This document shows, one piece after another, positions 8,861 to 17,138 of a DNA stretch of 64,000 nt. The stretch is from contig NZ_UZWD01000035.1 in the NCBI RefSeq assembly GCF_900631955.1, forward strand, positions 1 to 64,000. Direction: 5' to 3'. Position 1 is the stretch's first letter. Each line of letters begins with the position of its first letter. Under the pieces are notes generated by a model. The model was not told where the DNA came from. It did not search any database and saw only the letters and a list, made by a program, of their open reading frames with translations. Made by a program: the position numbers and the translations under genes. Source of the stretch: Devosia equisanguinis (GTDB lineage Bacteria; Pseudomonadota; Alphaproteobacteria; Rhizobiales; Devosiaceae).

Positions 8861-9795
8861 GGCGCAGTCCCCACGGCGGTCTTTTTCTTCTTTTGCACCT
8901 TGTGCCGCATGCTGGCCGGGTCGAGCGCATCGCGCAGCGCATCCCCCAGGATGTTGAACGAGAGCGTGGTGAACAGCAGCGCCAGGCCGGGAAACAGCAC
9001 CAGCCACCAGGCGAACATGTAGATCGAATTGTTGGCCGCCTCGGCCAGCATGCCACCCCAGCTCGGCGCCGGCGGAACGATGCCCAGGCCGAGGAAGGAC
9101 AGTGTTGCCTCGAAGATGATGGAGGTCGGCACCATCATGGTCGTGTAGATGATGATCGGCGCACCCAGATTGGGCAGGATGTCGGTCACCATGATCGACA
9201 GATGCCCGGCACCCATCGATCGGGACGCGAGAACGAATTCGCGCTCCTTGAGCGAGAGCACCTGTCCGCGGATGACCCGGCCCATCGTCGTCCATGAGAA
9301 GAACACGATGACGGCAAGGCTCAGGGGCAGGCTGGGGCCGAAAACCGCCACCAGCGACAGCATGCAGAGCAGCACCGGGATACTCATCACCAGATCCATG
9401 AGCCGGCCCAGCACGACGTCGATCCAGCCGCCGAAATAGCCGGCCACGAGCCCGACAGTAATGCCGATGACAGCAGCCGTGAGCGAAGCGAGAACGCCTA
9501 TGGCCAGCGAGATGCGGGCGCCATAAGCGAGCCGGACCAGGACGTCGCGCCCCAATTGATCGGTGCCGAAGAGAAATTCGCCGCTGGGCGGCACGGGCAG
9601 GCCGGTGGGTGTGAGGCCAGTGGTGAGGAACTGCGCGACCGGGCTGTGGCCGGTCAGGGCGGCAATGGCATCTGCACCCAAGGCAGCTGCGGCCAGCAGC
9701 ACGATGAAGACCAGCGCGACGAGGCCGGCGCGGTCAGCCAGCAGCCGCCGCATCGTCAATTCGAACGAACCGCGTTGTTTGACTTCGGCGCTCAT
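8857..9795 (-). CDS. ABC transporter permease, DppC/OppC type
   Basis: A 312-residue permease with an N-terminal helix (LVALVFIVLLAAAALG), the DppC-like GEFLFGTDQLGRDVLVRLAYG periplasmic loop and the EAA loop REFVLASRSMGAGHLSIM. The C-terminus is unusually lysine-rich (KVQKKKKTAVG). The family takes up di- or oligopeptides. The gene overlaps the ATPase gene upstream and the DppB-type permease downstream by 4 bp each. Confidence 0.92.
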   Translation of the reverse strand: MSAEVKQRGSFELTMRRLLADRAGLVALVFIVLLAAAALGADAIAALTGHSPVAQFLTTGLTPTGLPVPPSGEFLFGTDQLGRDVLVRLAYGARISLAIGVLASLTAAVIGITVGLVAGYFGGWIDVVLGRLMDLVMSIPVLLCMLSLVAVFGPSLPLSLAVIVFFSWTTMGRVIRGQVLSLKEREFVLASRSMGAGHLSIMVTDILPNLGAPIIIYTTMMVPTSIIFEATLSFLGLGIVPPAPSWGGMLAEAANNSIYMFAWWLVLFPGLALLFTTLSFNILGDALRDALDPASMRHKVQKKKKTAVGTAP

Positions 9796-11639
9796 GGCGT
9801 GGCCCCCTGTCCGAGGGCGTCGGCAAGGCCGCCGCCTGTTTTTCGATAGTGCGGGTCGGCCGCGGCGAGCAGTTCGCGCGTATAGGGGTGCTGCGGGTTG
9901 TGATAAAGCGTTTCGGTCTCGCCACGCTCGACCACCTGTCCCGATTTCATCACCATAATCTCGGAGCTGACATGACGCACCACGGCCAGATCGTGGGAGA
10001 TGAAAAGGTAAGACAAGCCCATTTCCCGCTGCAGCTTGCCGATGAGGTTGAGAATCTGCGCCTGGATCGACACGTCGAGTGCCGAAACCGGTTCGTCGAA
10101 AATGATGATCGAGGGCTTGAGCGCCAGCGCCCGGGCAATCCCGATGCGTTGGCGCTGGCCGCCGGAGAATTCGGCTGGAAACCGGTTATAGTGCTCGGGG
10201 TTGAGACCAACGATCTCCATGAGCTCGCGCACCTTGTTCTTGCGCTCGATGCCATGGGCGATGTTCTGGATGCGGAAAGGGTCGCCGATGATCGAGCCGA
10301 CACGACGGCGCGGATTGAGTGATCCGAAGGGGTCCTGAAACACCATCTGCACGCGCTTGCGCATTTCAATCCAGCGCGCGCGATCAATGTCGACCACGCT
10401 CTCGCCTTCGATGGTGACCTCACCCGATGTCGGGGGCAGGAGGCCGGCAATGATGCGGGCCAGCGTTGACTTGCCGCAGCCGCTTTCGCCGACGATGCCG
10501 AGCGTCGTGCCGCGCGGCAGCTCGAGGCTGACGCCCTTGAGCACTTCAAGATTGATGCGCCTGCCGAACAGTGAGCGGCCGCCATAGGTCAGCCGAACAT
10601 CCTTTGCGCTGACCACGATATCGCGTTGCGCGACAAGAGCTGCGGGCTCCGCTGGCACCGGGGCGAGCGCTGCCGCGGTATTGGAAGCCTTGTCCTCCAG
10701 CCAGCACAGTGACTGCGTGCCATCGGCGAAGGTTCGCAAGGGCGGGCGCTCTTGCCGGCATATAGCCATTGCGGCTGGGCAACGCGGCGCAAAGGCGCAG
10801 GCTTTCTGCTCGAGCAGCAGGCTTGGTGGCTGGCCGGGAATGGAAGGCAACGCGCCGCGCTTTTCCTGGCTGGGCGAGGAGCGCAACAGGCCGAGCGTGT
10901 AGGGATGGGCCGGCGCGGTCAGCACAGCCTCGCCGGGACCGAACTCCATGCGGTTGCCCGCATACATCACCATGGTGTGGTCAGCGATGGAGGAGAGCAG
11001 ATCCAGATCGTGGGTGACCATGATGATGGCCGTGCCGAATTCGCGTCGCATCTGGTTGAGAAGGCTGATGATCTGCGCCTGCACGGTGACGTCCAGTGCC
11101 GTCGTCGGCTCGTCGGCGATCAACAGGGCAGGGCGCAGCACAATGGCCATGGCGATCATGACACGCTGGCGCATGCCGCCTGAAAACTGATGCGGATAGT
11201 CGTGGACGCGTTTTTCCGCATCGTGGATGCCGACGCGACCGAGAATGTCGATGACTTCCTTGAGTGCTTCCGCCTCGCTCACCTTGCGATGGGTGCGGAT
11301 GGCTTCGACGATCTGTGCACCGATCGTGTAGAAAGGATGCAGGCTGGAGAGCGGATCCTGCGAGATCATGGCAATTCGATTGCCCCGCAGCTGCTGCATG
11401 GCGCGCGCTGGCAGGTCGAGCAGATTACGGCCCTCGAAGAGAATTTCGCCTGAAATGAGTGCGCCTGGCAGCAAACCCATGATCGCCTTGGACAGGACGC
11501 TCTTGCCAGAGCCGGATTCGCCGGCAATGCCGAACAGCTCCTCCGCGCCCACATCGAAGGAGACGTCGCGGGCGGCGTGCACGAATCCATCCCCGGTGGG
11601 GATGTCGATGCTGAGGTTGCGGACGGAAAGAACGGTCAT
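9792..11639 (-). CDS. Peptide ABC transporter, fused dual ATP-binding protein (DppD-DppF/GsiA-like)
   Basis: A 615-residue protein with two complete ABC ATPase domains. The first has Walker A GESGSGKSVLSK (about residue 41), signature FSGGMRQR and Walker B LLIADEPTTALD. It is followed by the oligopeptide-type C-terminal extension with cysteines (CAFAPRCPAAMAIC). The second has GESGCGKSTLAR, FSGGQRQR and IIFDEPVSALD. The fusion replaces separate DppD and DppF subunits, a common arrangement in Rhizobiales. It energises the two permeases from the cytoplasm. A 76-bp gap with a strong hairpin separates it from the binding-protein gene. Confidence 0.93.
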   Translation of the reverse strand: MTVLSVRNLSIDIPTGDGFVHAARDVSFDVGAEELFGIAGESGSGKSVLSKAIMGLLPGALISGEILFEGRNLLDLPARAMQQLRGNRIAMISQDPLSSLHPFYTIGAQIVEAIRTHRKVSEAEALKEVIDILGRVGIHDAEKRVHDYPHQFSGGMRQRVMIAMAIVLRPALLIADEPTTALDVTVQAQIISLLNQMRREFGTAIIMVTHDLDLLSSIADHTMVMYAGNRMEFGPGEAVLTAPAHPYTLGLLRSSPSQEKRGALPSIPGQPPSLLLEQKACAFAPRCPAAMAICRQERPPLRTFADGTQSLCWLEDKASNTAAALAPVPAEPAALVAQRDIVVSAKDVRLTYGGRSLFGRRINLEVLKGVSLELPRGTTLGIVGESGCGKSTLARIIAGLLPPTSGEVTIEGESVVDIDRARWIEMRKRVQMVFQDPFGSLNPRRRVGSIIGDPFRIQNIAHGIERKNKVRELMEIVGLNPEHYNRFPAEFSGGQRQRIGIARALALKPSIIIFDEPVSALDVSIQAQILNLIGKLQREMGLSYLFISHDLAVVRHVSSEIMVMKSGQVVERGETETLYHNPQHPYTRELLAAADPHYRKTGGGLADALGQGATP

Positions 11640-11670
11640 AATCAGATCGGTCGCCAGGGGGCTGCGGTGA

Positions 11671-11693
11671 GGAGGCCGGACAAGCCGGCCTCC
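11671..11693 (-). terminator. Hairpin downstream of the peptide-binding-protein gene
   Basis: GGAGGCCGG, loop ACAAG, CCGGCCTCC form a perfect 9-bp stem 22 bp after the stop codon of the solute-binding protein and before the ATPase gene. There is no T-run. Such intercistronic stems often stabilise the binding-protein transcript and lower downstream expression, which is the likely role here. Confidence 0.5.
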
Positions 11694-11715
11694 GTCGATT
11701 GGGGATGAGGCGCGA

Positions 11716-13455
11716 TCAGCGGCTCAGCCACACATTGGTCCAGTCGCCATTGCCGCCAGCGGCATAGGGCAGGAAGTTCTGAACGGCAGCGCCGTGGTAG
11801 AGCACGGTGGTCTGCGAGATCAGAGGCACTGTCGGGGGATTGGCCATGACAATCTCGTCGACTTGGTTCCAGAGCTTGCCGGCTTCCTCTAGGTCCGACG
11901 TTGCCAGGGCGCGCGCCGCCACTTCATTGGCCTCTTCGTTGTTGTAGTCCGAGAAGTTGAAGGTGCCGTGGGTGCCGTCATAGGTGTATTGCGGCTGGAA
12001 AATCGAGCGCGCAGCACCACCCGGCCAATCCGGCGACCAGCCCGACGGCACCAGATCCCAGACACCGTTGAGGGCGTTGTCGAAATTGGTGATCAGGCGC
12101 GGATAGAAATCGGAAGCCGGGGTCGGCACCAGTTCGATCTTGAACCCGGCGGCCTCAAGGCTTGCCTGCAGCACCTGGGCTTCGGCAGCGCCGTTCCCCG
12201 CATTGCGGAACGGCATCTTGAGCGACAGCCCATCGGGATAACCGGCTTCGGCCAGCAATGCCTTTGCCTTGGCGGCATCGCCTTCGCTGTTCGGCGTCGG
12301 ATAGGGTGCAAAGTCGTGGTGGCCCAGGATGCCGAGCGGGAAAATGCCGTTGAGCGGGGTGGCGAATTCAGGCCCGCCCAGCTGCTGCACGATGGCCGCC
12401 TTGTTGACCGCATAGTTCAGTGCCTGGCGCACCAGTGGATTGCGCAAGGCTCCGTCATTGTTCTCGGAAACCGTGTTGATCCAGATCATGCGCGAGGCGC
12501 CTTCGGCCAGCGTCGAGATCTTATCATCGCCCTGCATCGTCAGCATCTGCACGGTGACCGGTGGCACATTGATGTCATAGAGCATGTCGCCGTCGCCGGA
12601 CTGCAACTGCTGCATGGCCGCATCGGGCTGAACGCCGGCAACGACTTCGATCGTATCGACATAGGCCTTGCGCAGCGGATCGCTCTCGGCGGTCCAGGCC
12701 GGGTTGCGCACCAGTGTGACCTGCGTGTCGGGTACGTAGGCGTCGATGGTATAGGGGCCGCTGGAAATGAAGTTCTCGCGGTATTCCGGGCTGTCCGGCA
12801 GATAGTCCAGCACTTCCACCGGGGCCGGGGTGGTGACGGGCAGGGTCAGCAGATAGATGAAATCGTTGGCCGCATATTTGAGGCGGAAGACCACTGTGTC
12901 TTCAGAGGGGGTTTCGATACCCGCGACATCGCCGGACTCGATAAAGGCCTTCATCGCCTCGACGGTCGGCTCCACCTTGGCAAAGTCAGCGCAGAACTCG
13001 GCATAGCCCACGATCAGGTCCTCGAAATAGGACACGGCGGGGTTCGGCAGCGAGGGATTGCAGATGCGCATGAAGCCGCGCTCGATATCGGCCGCCACGA
13101 TCTGGCGCGCGCCATCCGGGGCGTCCCAATTGGCGCCCTGGCGCAGCTTGAAGGTGTAGGTCAAACCTTCGTCGGTCGGCACGGGAACGCTGTCCGCCAG
13201 GTCGGCCTGGGGTGCGATCTGTTCCTCAGCATCATTCGATGCGGCAAAATTGATCAGCTGGCGCGTGACGGCGCGGAAAAAGCTCCCGGTATCGGCGGTG
13301 GCCGGCGGGACCGTATCGAAGCGATCGACTTCGGCCGTGCCCAGAACGCGCAGTGTGCCGCCGGTCTGGGCGTCCTGCGCCATGATGCCGGTGGAGCTCA
13401 GCAAGGCGAGCGTGAGCCCGGCCAGGGCCATCCTGGCAGATGTGCGGTATGTCAT
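11716..13455 (-). CDS. ABC transporter substrate-binding protein, family 5 (peptide type)
   Basis: A 579-residue periplasmic binding protein (SBP_bac_5). ATG 13455 is chosen: AAGGGAA precedes it and the protein then opens with a clear signal peptide (RMALAGLTLALLSSTGIMAQ, cleavage near AQ-D). Family features include FKLRQGANWDAPDGARQIVAADI, the VRQALNYAVNKAAIV helix and a C-terminal WNQVDEIV-PTVPLISQ region. It would bind peptides or related cationic or opine-like solutes and deliver them to the permeases. It is the first gene of the operon and starts from the promoter region carrying the TTTGATCAAA sites. Confidence 0.92.
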   Translation of the reverse strand: MTYRTSARMALAGLTLALLSSTGIMAQDAQTGGTLRVLGTAEVDRFDTVPPATADTGSFFRAVTRQLINFAASNDAEEQIAPQADLADSVPVPTDEGLTYTFKLRQGANWDAPDGARQIVAADIERGFMRICNPSLPNPAVSYFEDLIVGYAEFCADFAKVEPTVEAMKAFIESGDVAGIETPSEDTVVFRLKYAANDFIYLLTLPVTTPAPVEVLDYLPDSPEYRENFISSGPYTIDAYVPDTQVTLVRNPAWTAESDPLRKAYVDTIEVVAGVQPDAAMQQLQSGDGDMLYDINVPPVTVQMLTMQGDDKISTLAEGASRMIWINTVSENNDGALRNPLVRQALNYAVNKAAIVQQLGGPEFATPLNGIFPLGILGHHDFAPYPTPNSEGDAAKAKALLAEAGYPDGLSLKMPFRNAGNGAAEAQVLQASLEAAGFKIELVPTPASDFYPRLITNFDNALNGVWDLVPSGWSPDWPGGAARSIFQPQYTYDGTHGTFNFSDYNNEEANEVAARALATSDLEEAGKLWNQVDEIVMANPPTVPLISQTTVLYHGAAVQNFLPYAAGGNGDWTNVWLSR

Positions 13456-13548
13456 GTGTTCCCTTTCTGCCAAAGCGGCAGTTCCCTTCAACCTCGAAAT
13501 TTCAGGCGCGAACTTACCCCTTGCGCGCCGGAAATATCAGTCTGAGCA

Positions 13549-13558
13549 TTTGATCAAA
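13549..13558. promoter_or_regulatory. Candidate GntR operator 1 (TTTGATCAAA)
   Basis: A perfect 10-bp palindrome 94 bp upstream of the binding-protein start codon, identical over 12-13 bases to operator 2. Palindromes of this size with a central GATC-like core are plausible FadR-type GntR targets. Confidence 0.55.
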
Positions 13559-13661
13559 CGATGCGATACTAGGAGCCACGCTCGGCAGATGTCAACGCGG
13601 TCGCCATCGGAAAATCACAAGGTGGTCGGCCTGATCACAGAAAAATGCCACTTTGTGATTT

Positions 13662-13671
13662 TTTGATCAAA
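13662..13671. promoter_or_regulatory. Candidate GntR operator 2 (TTTGATCAAA)
   Basis: A perfect 10-bp palindrome 94 bp upstream of the amidohydrolase start codon, the same distance as operator 1 from its own gene. The matched spacing on both sides supports a shared function for the two sites. Confidence 0.55.
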
Positions 13672-13764
13672 CGCCTTTACAGCGCTCGGCGATGGCGACA
13701 CATTGGCGCCGCACAGGGACCGGGAAGCGGTCACTCAGCACATGCTCGTCCGGAGGAAAATCAT

Positions 13765-15012
13765 ATGTCAGCCATCGCTTTAACCAATGCCACGCTGTTC
13801 GATGGCGTGAAGGAAGAGGCCATTCCGGGCATGAACGTCCTCGTCGTGGACGGCCGCATCGAGGCGGTGACCGACCAGTCCATAACCGGCAAAGCCGTCA
13901 CCGAATACAATGTCGGCGGGCGCACGCTCATGCCCGGGCTGATCGACGCGCATGCCCATGTTTTCGCAATCAATCTGGTGGCCGAACACGACCGCAATAT
14001 TCCGCTCACCGAGATGACCGCCCGCGCCGTTCCGCGCATCCGCAAAATGCTCGACCGTGGCTTCACCAGCGTTCGCGACGTTGCCGGCGGCGATGTGGGC
14101 ATCCGCAATGCCATTGCCCAGGGCTTCATTCCCGGGCCGCGCCTCTTCGTGGGTGGACCGGCGCTGAGCCAGATCGGCGGCCATGGTGACCATCGCAGCA
14201 CCACCGACGAGAGCCTCGACATCGACCTGAATTCGAGCGCTTTCTACTTCACCTGCCGCATTGTCGAAGGCGTCGACAATCTCCGCAGCGTGGTGCGTAA
14301 CGAATTGCGCAAGGGCGCCGACCACATCAAGGTTCTGGCCTCCGGCGGGGTGGGTTCGCCCAATGATGCCATCGAAGTTCCGCAATACAGCGAAGAAGAG
14401 TTGCGCACCGTGGTGCGCGAGGCAGCGGTGCGCGGCAAATATGTCTGCGCCCACGCCTATGAAAGCGCCGCCATCGCCCATTCCATCCGGGCAGGGGTGC
14501 GCACCATCGAACACGCCAACCTCATCAACCGCGAAACCGCCGCCATGGTGGCCGCTGCGGATGCCTTCGTCGTGCCCACCCTGGTCGCCTATGAGGTGAC
14601 CGCCCAGCATGGCGAGCGCCTGGGGCTGTCGCCCTATGTCATGCAGAAGCTCAATATGGTCAACGATGCCGGTATCGTCATGCTCGGCCTCTGCGAAGAT
14701 GCCGGGGTGAAGCTCGGTTTCGGCACCGATCTGATGGGCGACATGGAATTTGCACAATTGCAGGAGCTGACGATCCGCGCCCGGGTGCAGCGTCCCGTGG
14801 ATGTGCTGCGGTCGGCGACTTCGGTCAATGCGCAGATCGTGCAGCGCCCGGACCTGGGCGTGATCGCGGCCGGCGCCACCGCCGACATCCTTGTGGTCGA
14901 TGGCGACCCGCTCAAGGACATTTCCGTGCTTACTGCGCCGGAAAAGAACCTGCGCATGATCATGAAGGACGGTCAAATCTACAAGACCGACCTGGCCGCC
15001 AAGGCCGCCTGA
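13765..15012 (+). CDS. Metal-dependent amidohydrolase (imidazolonepropionase/prolidase-like)
   Basis: A 415-residue member of the amidohydrolase superfamily. The metal ligands are recognisable: GLIDAHAHVF (HxH), HIKVLASGG (the lysine that is usually carboxylated), CAHAYE and RTIEHANLI (the two histidines) and FGTDLMGD (the aspartate). Related enzymes act as Xaa-Pro or Xaa-Arg dipeptidases, or on cyclic amides. ATG 13765 has CGGAGGA upstream. It is divergent from the peptide transporter and shares its operator region, so it probably hydrolyses the imported compound in the cytoplasm. The exact bond cleaved is unknown. Confidence 0.88.
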   Translation: MSAIALTNATLFDGVKEEAIPGMNVLVVDGRIEAVTDQSITGKAVTEYNVGGRTLMPGLIDAHAHVFAINLVAEHDRNIPLTEMTARAVPRIRKMLDRGFTSVRDVAGGDVGIRNAIAQGFIPGPRLFVGGPALSQIGGHGDHRSTTDESLDIDLNSSAFYFTCRIVEGVDNLRSVVRNELRKGADHIKVLASGGVGSPNDAIEVPQYSEEELRTVVREAAVRGKYVCAHAYESAAIAHSIRAGVRTIEHANLINRETAAMVAAADAFVVPTLVAYEVTAQHGERLGLSPYVMQKLNMVNDAGIVMLGLCEDAGVKLGFGTDLMGDMEFAQLQELTIRARVQRPVDVLRSATSVNAQIVQRPDLGVIAAGATADILVVDGDPLKDISVLTAPEKNLRMIMKDGQIYKTDLAAKAA

Positions 15013-15049
15013 GCCGTTCTTTTTGTTGCCCGATCCTCGAGTGCCGACC

Positions 15050-17116
15050 ATGACCAGCCAAGCCCCTGCCGACCTGACATTTGAAACGCTGTACAGTGAG
15101 CCCAGCATTATCGGCACGCTGCCGATCGGGCAATGCTGGTCGGCGGATGGCACGCGCCTGGCTTTCCTTTGGAACGATGGCGGCCACACTTTTCGCGATG
15201 TGTGGATCTGGGATGGCGCGAGCCAATCTCGGCAGCGCCTGACGCATCTGGGGGAGGGACGCACCAGCGGCGAACCACAGGGTATTTCCGAACTCGCCTG
15301 GATCGGTGAGGGTCGGTTGGCCTTCGTGCTGGGCGGCCAGCTCTACGCCGTGGACGCGGTGGGGCAGGTGCTGCCTCTCGCCATCGGCACGCCCAATATT
15401 CACACCCTTGCCGCCGCGCCTGACGGTGCGTCGCTGGCATTCCTGTCGGGTAACGCCTTGCTGGCGCTTAGCACCGAAACCGGCGCGCAGCCTCAAACGC
15501 TGGTGTCGGGCTCCACCTTTGTCGGCGTCGAGTCTTTTCACTGGACCGAAGATGGCCGCCTCTGCTTCGTCGAGGCGGATGATACCAATACCCGCAAGAT
15601 CGAGATCGCCTATGATGCGCGCGGCGAAGCGCGGCGGGACCGGTTTGTCCGCGCCTTCCCCGGCGATCTGCTGACCCGCCGTCGTGTGGGGCTGGTTGAC
15701 ACCAAGGGTGGCGCGCCGACCTGGTTTGAGCGGCCGGACGCCGAAGACGCAATCTGGGGTTATGGCGTGTCGCCGGATGGTCGTTCACTGTTCATCAGCA
15801 GCAGCGATCTCTCCATCAAGCATCACACGATTTATCTCTACGATACGGCTTCGGGCACGCGCAGCACGGCCTATGCCGCCCACGACCCCGCAAAGATCCG
15901 CCCGGACTGGCAGGTGGCATTCTCGCCGAACGGCGAGGGCCTGATCGTTCTCACCGATCGCGATGGCTACAATCACCTGCATCTGCAGCCCAAGGCCGGC
16001 GCGGCACTTCAGCCATTGACCGCGGGCCCTTGGGAGGTCGCAGAATTCTTCATCGACGCCGCGGGCGGCACTATCTACTTCATGGCCAATGCAGCCCACC
16101 CCGCCGAGCGGCACCTTTACGCGGTACCCGTGTCGGGTGGCGAGGTCACGCGGATCACCGGACCGGCCGGCATTCACGTTCCGACTTTTGCCCGCGATTT
16201 CAGCGCCCTCGTCGATCTTTTCAGCGATGACATGACGCCGCCCGAACTCTTCGTGCAAACCTTGATCGGCAAGACCGATCCCGTTCCAGTGACGCAATCC
16301 CCGCTGCCGGCCTTCGCGCAACGGCAATGGGCTGAGGTGCGCTATGTGAAGTTCAAGAGCCATGTGGACGGCGCGGAACTCATGGCGCGTGTCATGATCC
16401 CCCACGGTTTCCAGCCCGACGGCGCCCATCCGATGGTGGTCGGCTCGGTCTATTCCGATGGGCTCCTGAACCAGTGGGGCGGCCGGGCTGCGCATCCGAG
16501 CTGGGGCATCGACCAATATCTCGCGGCGCGCGGCTTTGTCGTCGTCAGTCCCGAAATCCGGGGAAGTTTCGGCCGTGGTCGCGAGTGGAACCGCGCCATG
16601 CTCAACAGCTATGGCACCCAGGATATCGAGGACATCGCCGACTGCGTCAAAACCCTGACCGATCTCGGCTATGCCGATCCCAAGCGTGTTGGCATCTGGG
16701 GCTCGAGTTATGGCGGCCTCATGACGCTGATGTCGCTGTTCAAGAAGCCCGGTTTCTATGCTGCCGGCTTTGCGGGGGCACCGGCGACCAATGTCTGGCA
16801 CGCCTATCCCGAACAGGGCTGGATCATGGGCCTGACCGAAGGCGAGGACTTTATTGACCGCTATCGCAAACAGTCGGCCCTGTTCCATAGTGCCGGGCTC
16901 AAGGACCCTCTGACGATCCTGCATGGCACCAAGGACGAAGTGGTGCTCTACGCCGACACCTTGGCGCTGGTCGAAAAGCTCATCGAACAGGGCAAGAGCT
17001 TTGAACTCGTCACCCTGCCGGGCACAGGCCACGCCTGGGCCAAGCAAGACCGCACACTGACCCGCTTTGCCTATGGCAAGATGGCCGCCTTCTTCGAGCG
17101 TCACCTCAAGGCATAA
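15050..17116 (+). CDS. S9 family peptidase (prolyl oligopeptidase family)
   Basis: A 688-residue serine peptidase with an N-terminal beta-propeller (repeated WSADGTRLAF, SPDGRSLFIS and SPNGEGLIVL blades) and a C-terminal alpha/beta-hydrolase domain. The catalytic set is visible: Ser in GIWGSSYGGLM, Asp in LHGTKDEVVLY, His in PGTGHAW. There is no signal peptide, so it is probably cytoplasmic. The ATG at 15050 is taken; its ribosome-binding site is weak, and it starts 37 bp after the amidohydrolase, so the two are likely one transcript. The family cleaves short peptides, often after proline, which fits processing of peptides taken up by the neighbouring transporter. Confidence 0.9.
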   Translation: MTSQAPADLTFETLYSEPSIIGTLPIGQCWSADGTRLAFLWNDGGHTFRDVWIWDGASQSRQRLTHLGEGRTSGEPQGISELAWIGEGRLAFVLGGQLYAVDAVGQVLPLAIGTPNIHTLAAAPDGASLAFLSGNALLALSTETGAQPQTLVSGSTFVGVESFHWTEDGRLCFVEADDTNTRKIEIAYDARGEARRDRFVRAFPGDLLTRRRVGLVDTKGGAPTWFERPDAEDAIWGYGVSPDGRSLFISSSDLSIKHHTIYLYDTASGTRSTAYAAHDPAKIRPDWQVAFSPNGEGLIVLTDRDGYNHLHLQPKAGAALQPLTAGPWEVAEFFIDAAGGTIYFMANAAHPAERHLYAVPVSGGEVTRITGPAGIHVPTFARDFSALVDLFSDDMTPPELFVQTLIGKTDPVPVTQSPLPAFAQRQWAEVRYVKFKSHVDGAELMARVMIPHGFQPDGAHPMVVGSVYSDGLLNQWGGRAAHPSWGIDQYLAARGFVVVSPEIRGSFGRGREWNRAMLNSYGTQDIEDIADCVKTLTDLGYADPKRVGIWGSSYGGLMTLMSLFKKPGFYAAGFAGAPATNVWHAYPEQGWIMGLTEGEDFIDRYRKQSALFHSAGLKDPLTILHGTKDEVVLYADTLALVEKLIEQGKSFELVTLPGTGHAWAKQDRTLTRFAYGKMAAFFERHLKA

Positions 17117-17138
17117 GAGGCGGGGGTCCGGCAGGACG

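Larger units (their letters stand above)
13456..13764. promoter_or_regulatory. Divergent promoter region, transporter operon and amidohydrolase
   Basis: A 309-bp AT-richer stretch without a convincing gene. It carries two exact TTTGATCAAA palindromes 113 bp apart, both continuing as ACG on the plus strand. Between them is an inverted repeat, ATCACA (13634-13639) and TGTGAT (13654-13659). Confident -35/-10 elements could not be assigned by eye on either strand. Confidence 0.5.

Noticed and set aside
11968..13545. Long plus-strand frame opposite the peptide-binding-protein gene
   Set aside because: No ribosome-binding site, no recognisable domain, and the opposite strand encodes a full family 5 binding protein with signal peptide.
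13634..13659. ATCACA-N14-TGTGAT inverted repeat as a CRP site
   Set aside because: The arms are in the opposite order to the CRP consensus (TGTGA-N6-TCACA) and the spacer is too long.
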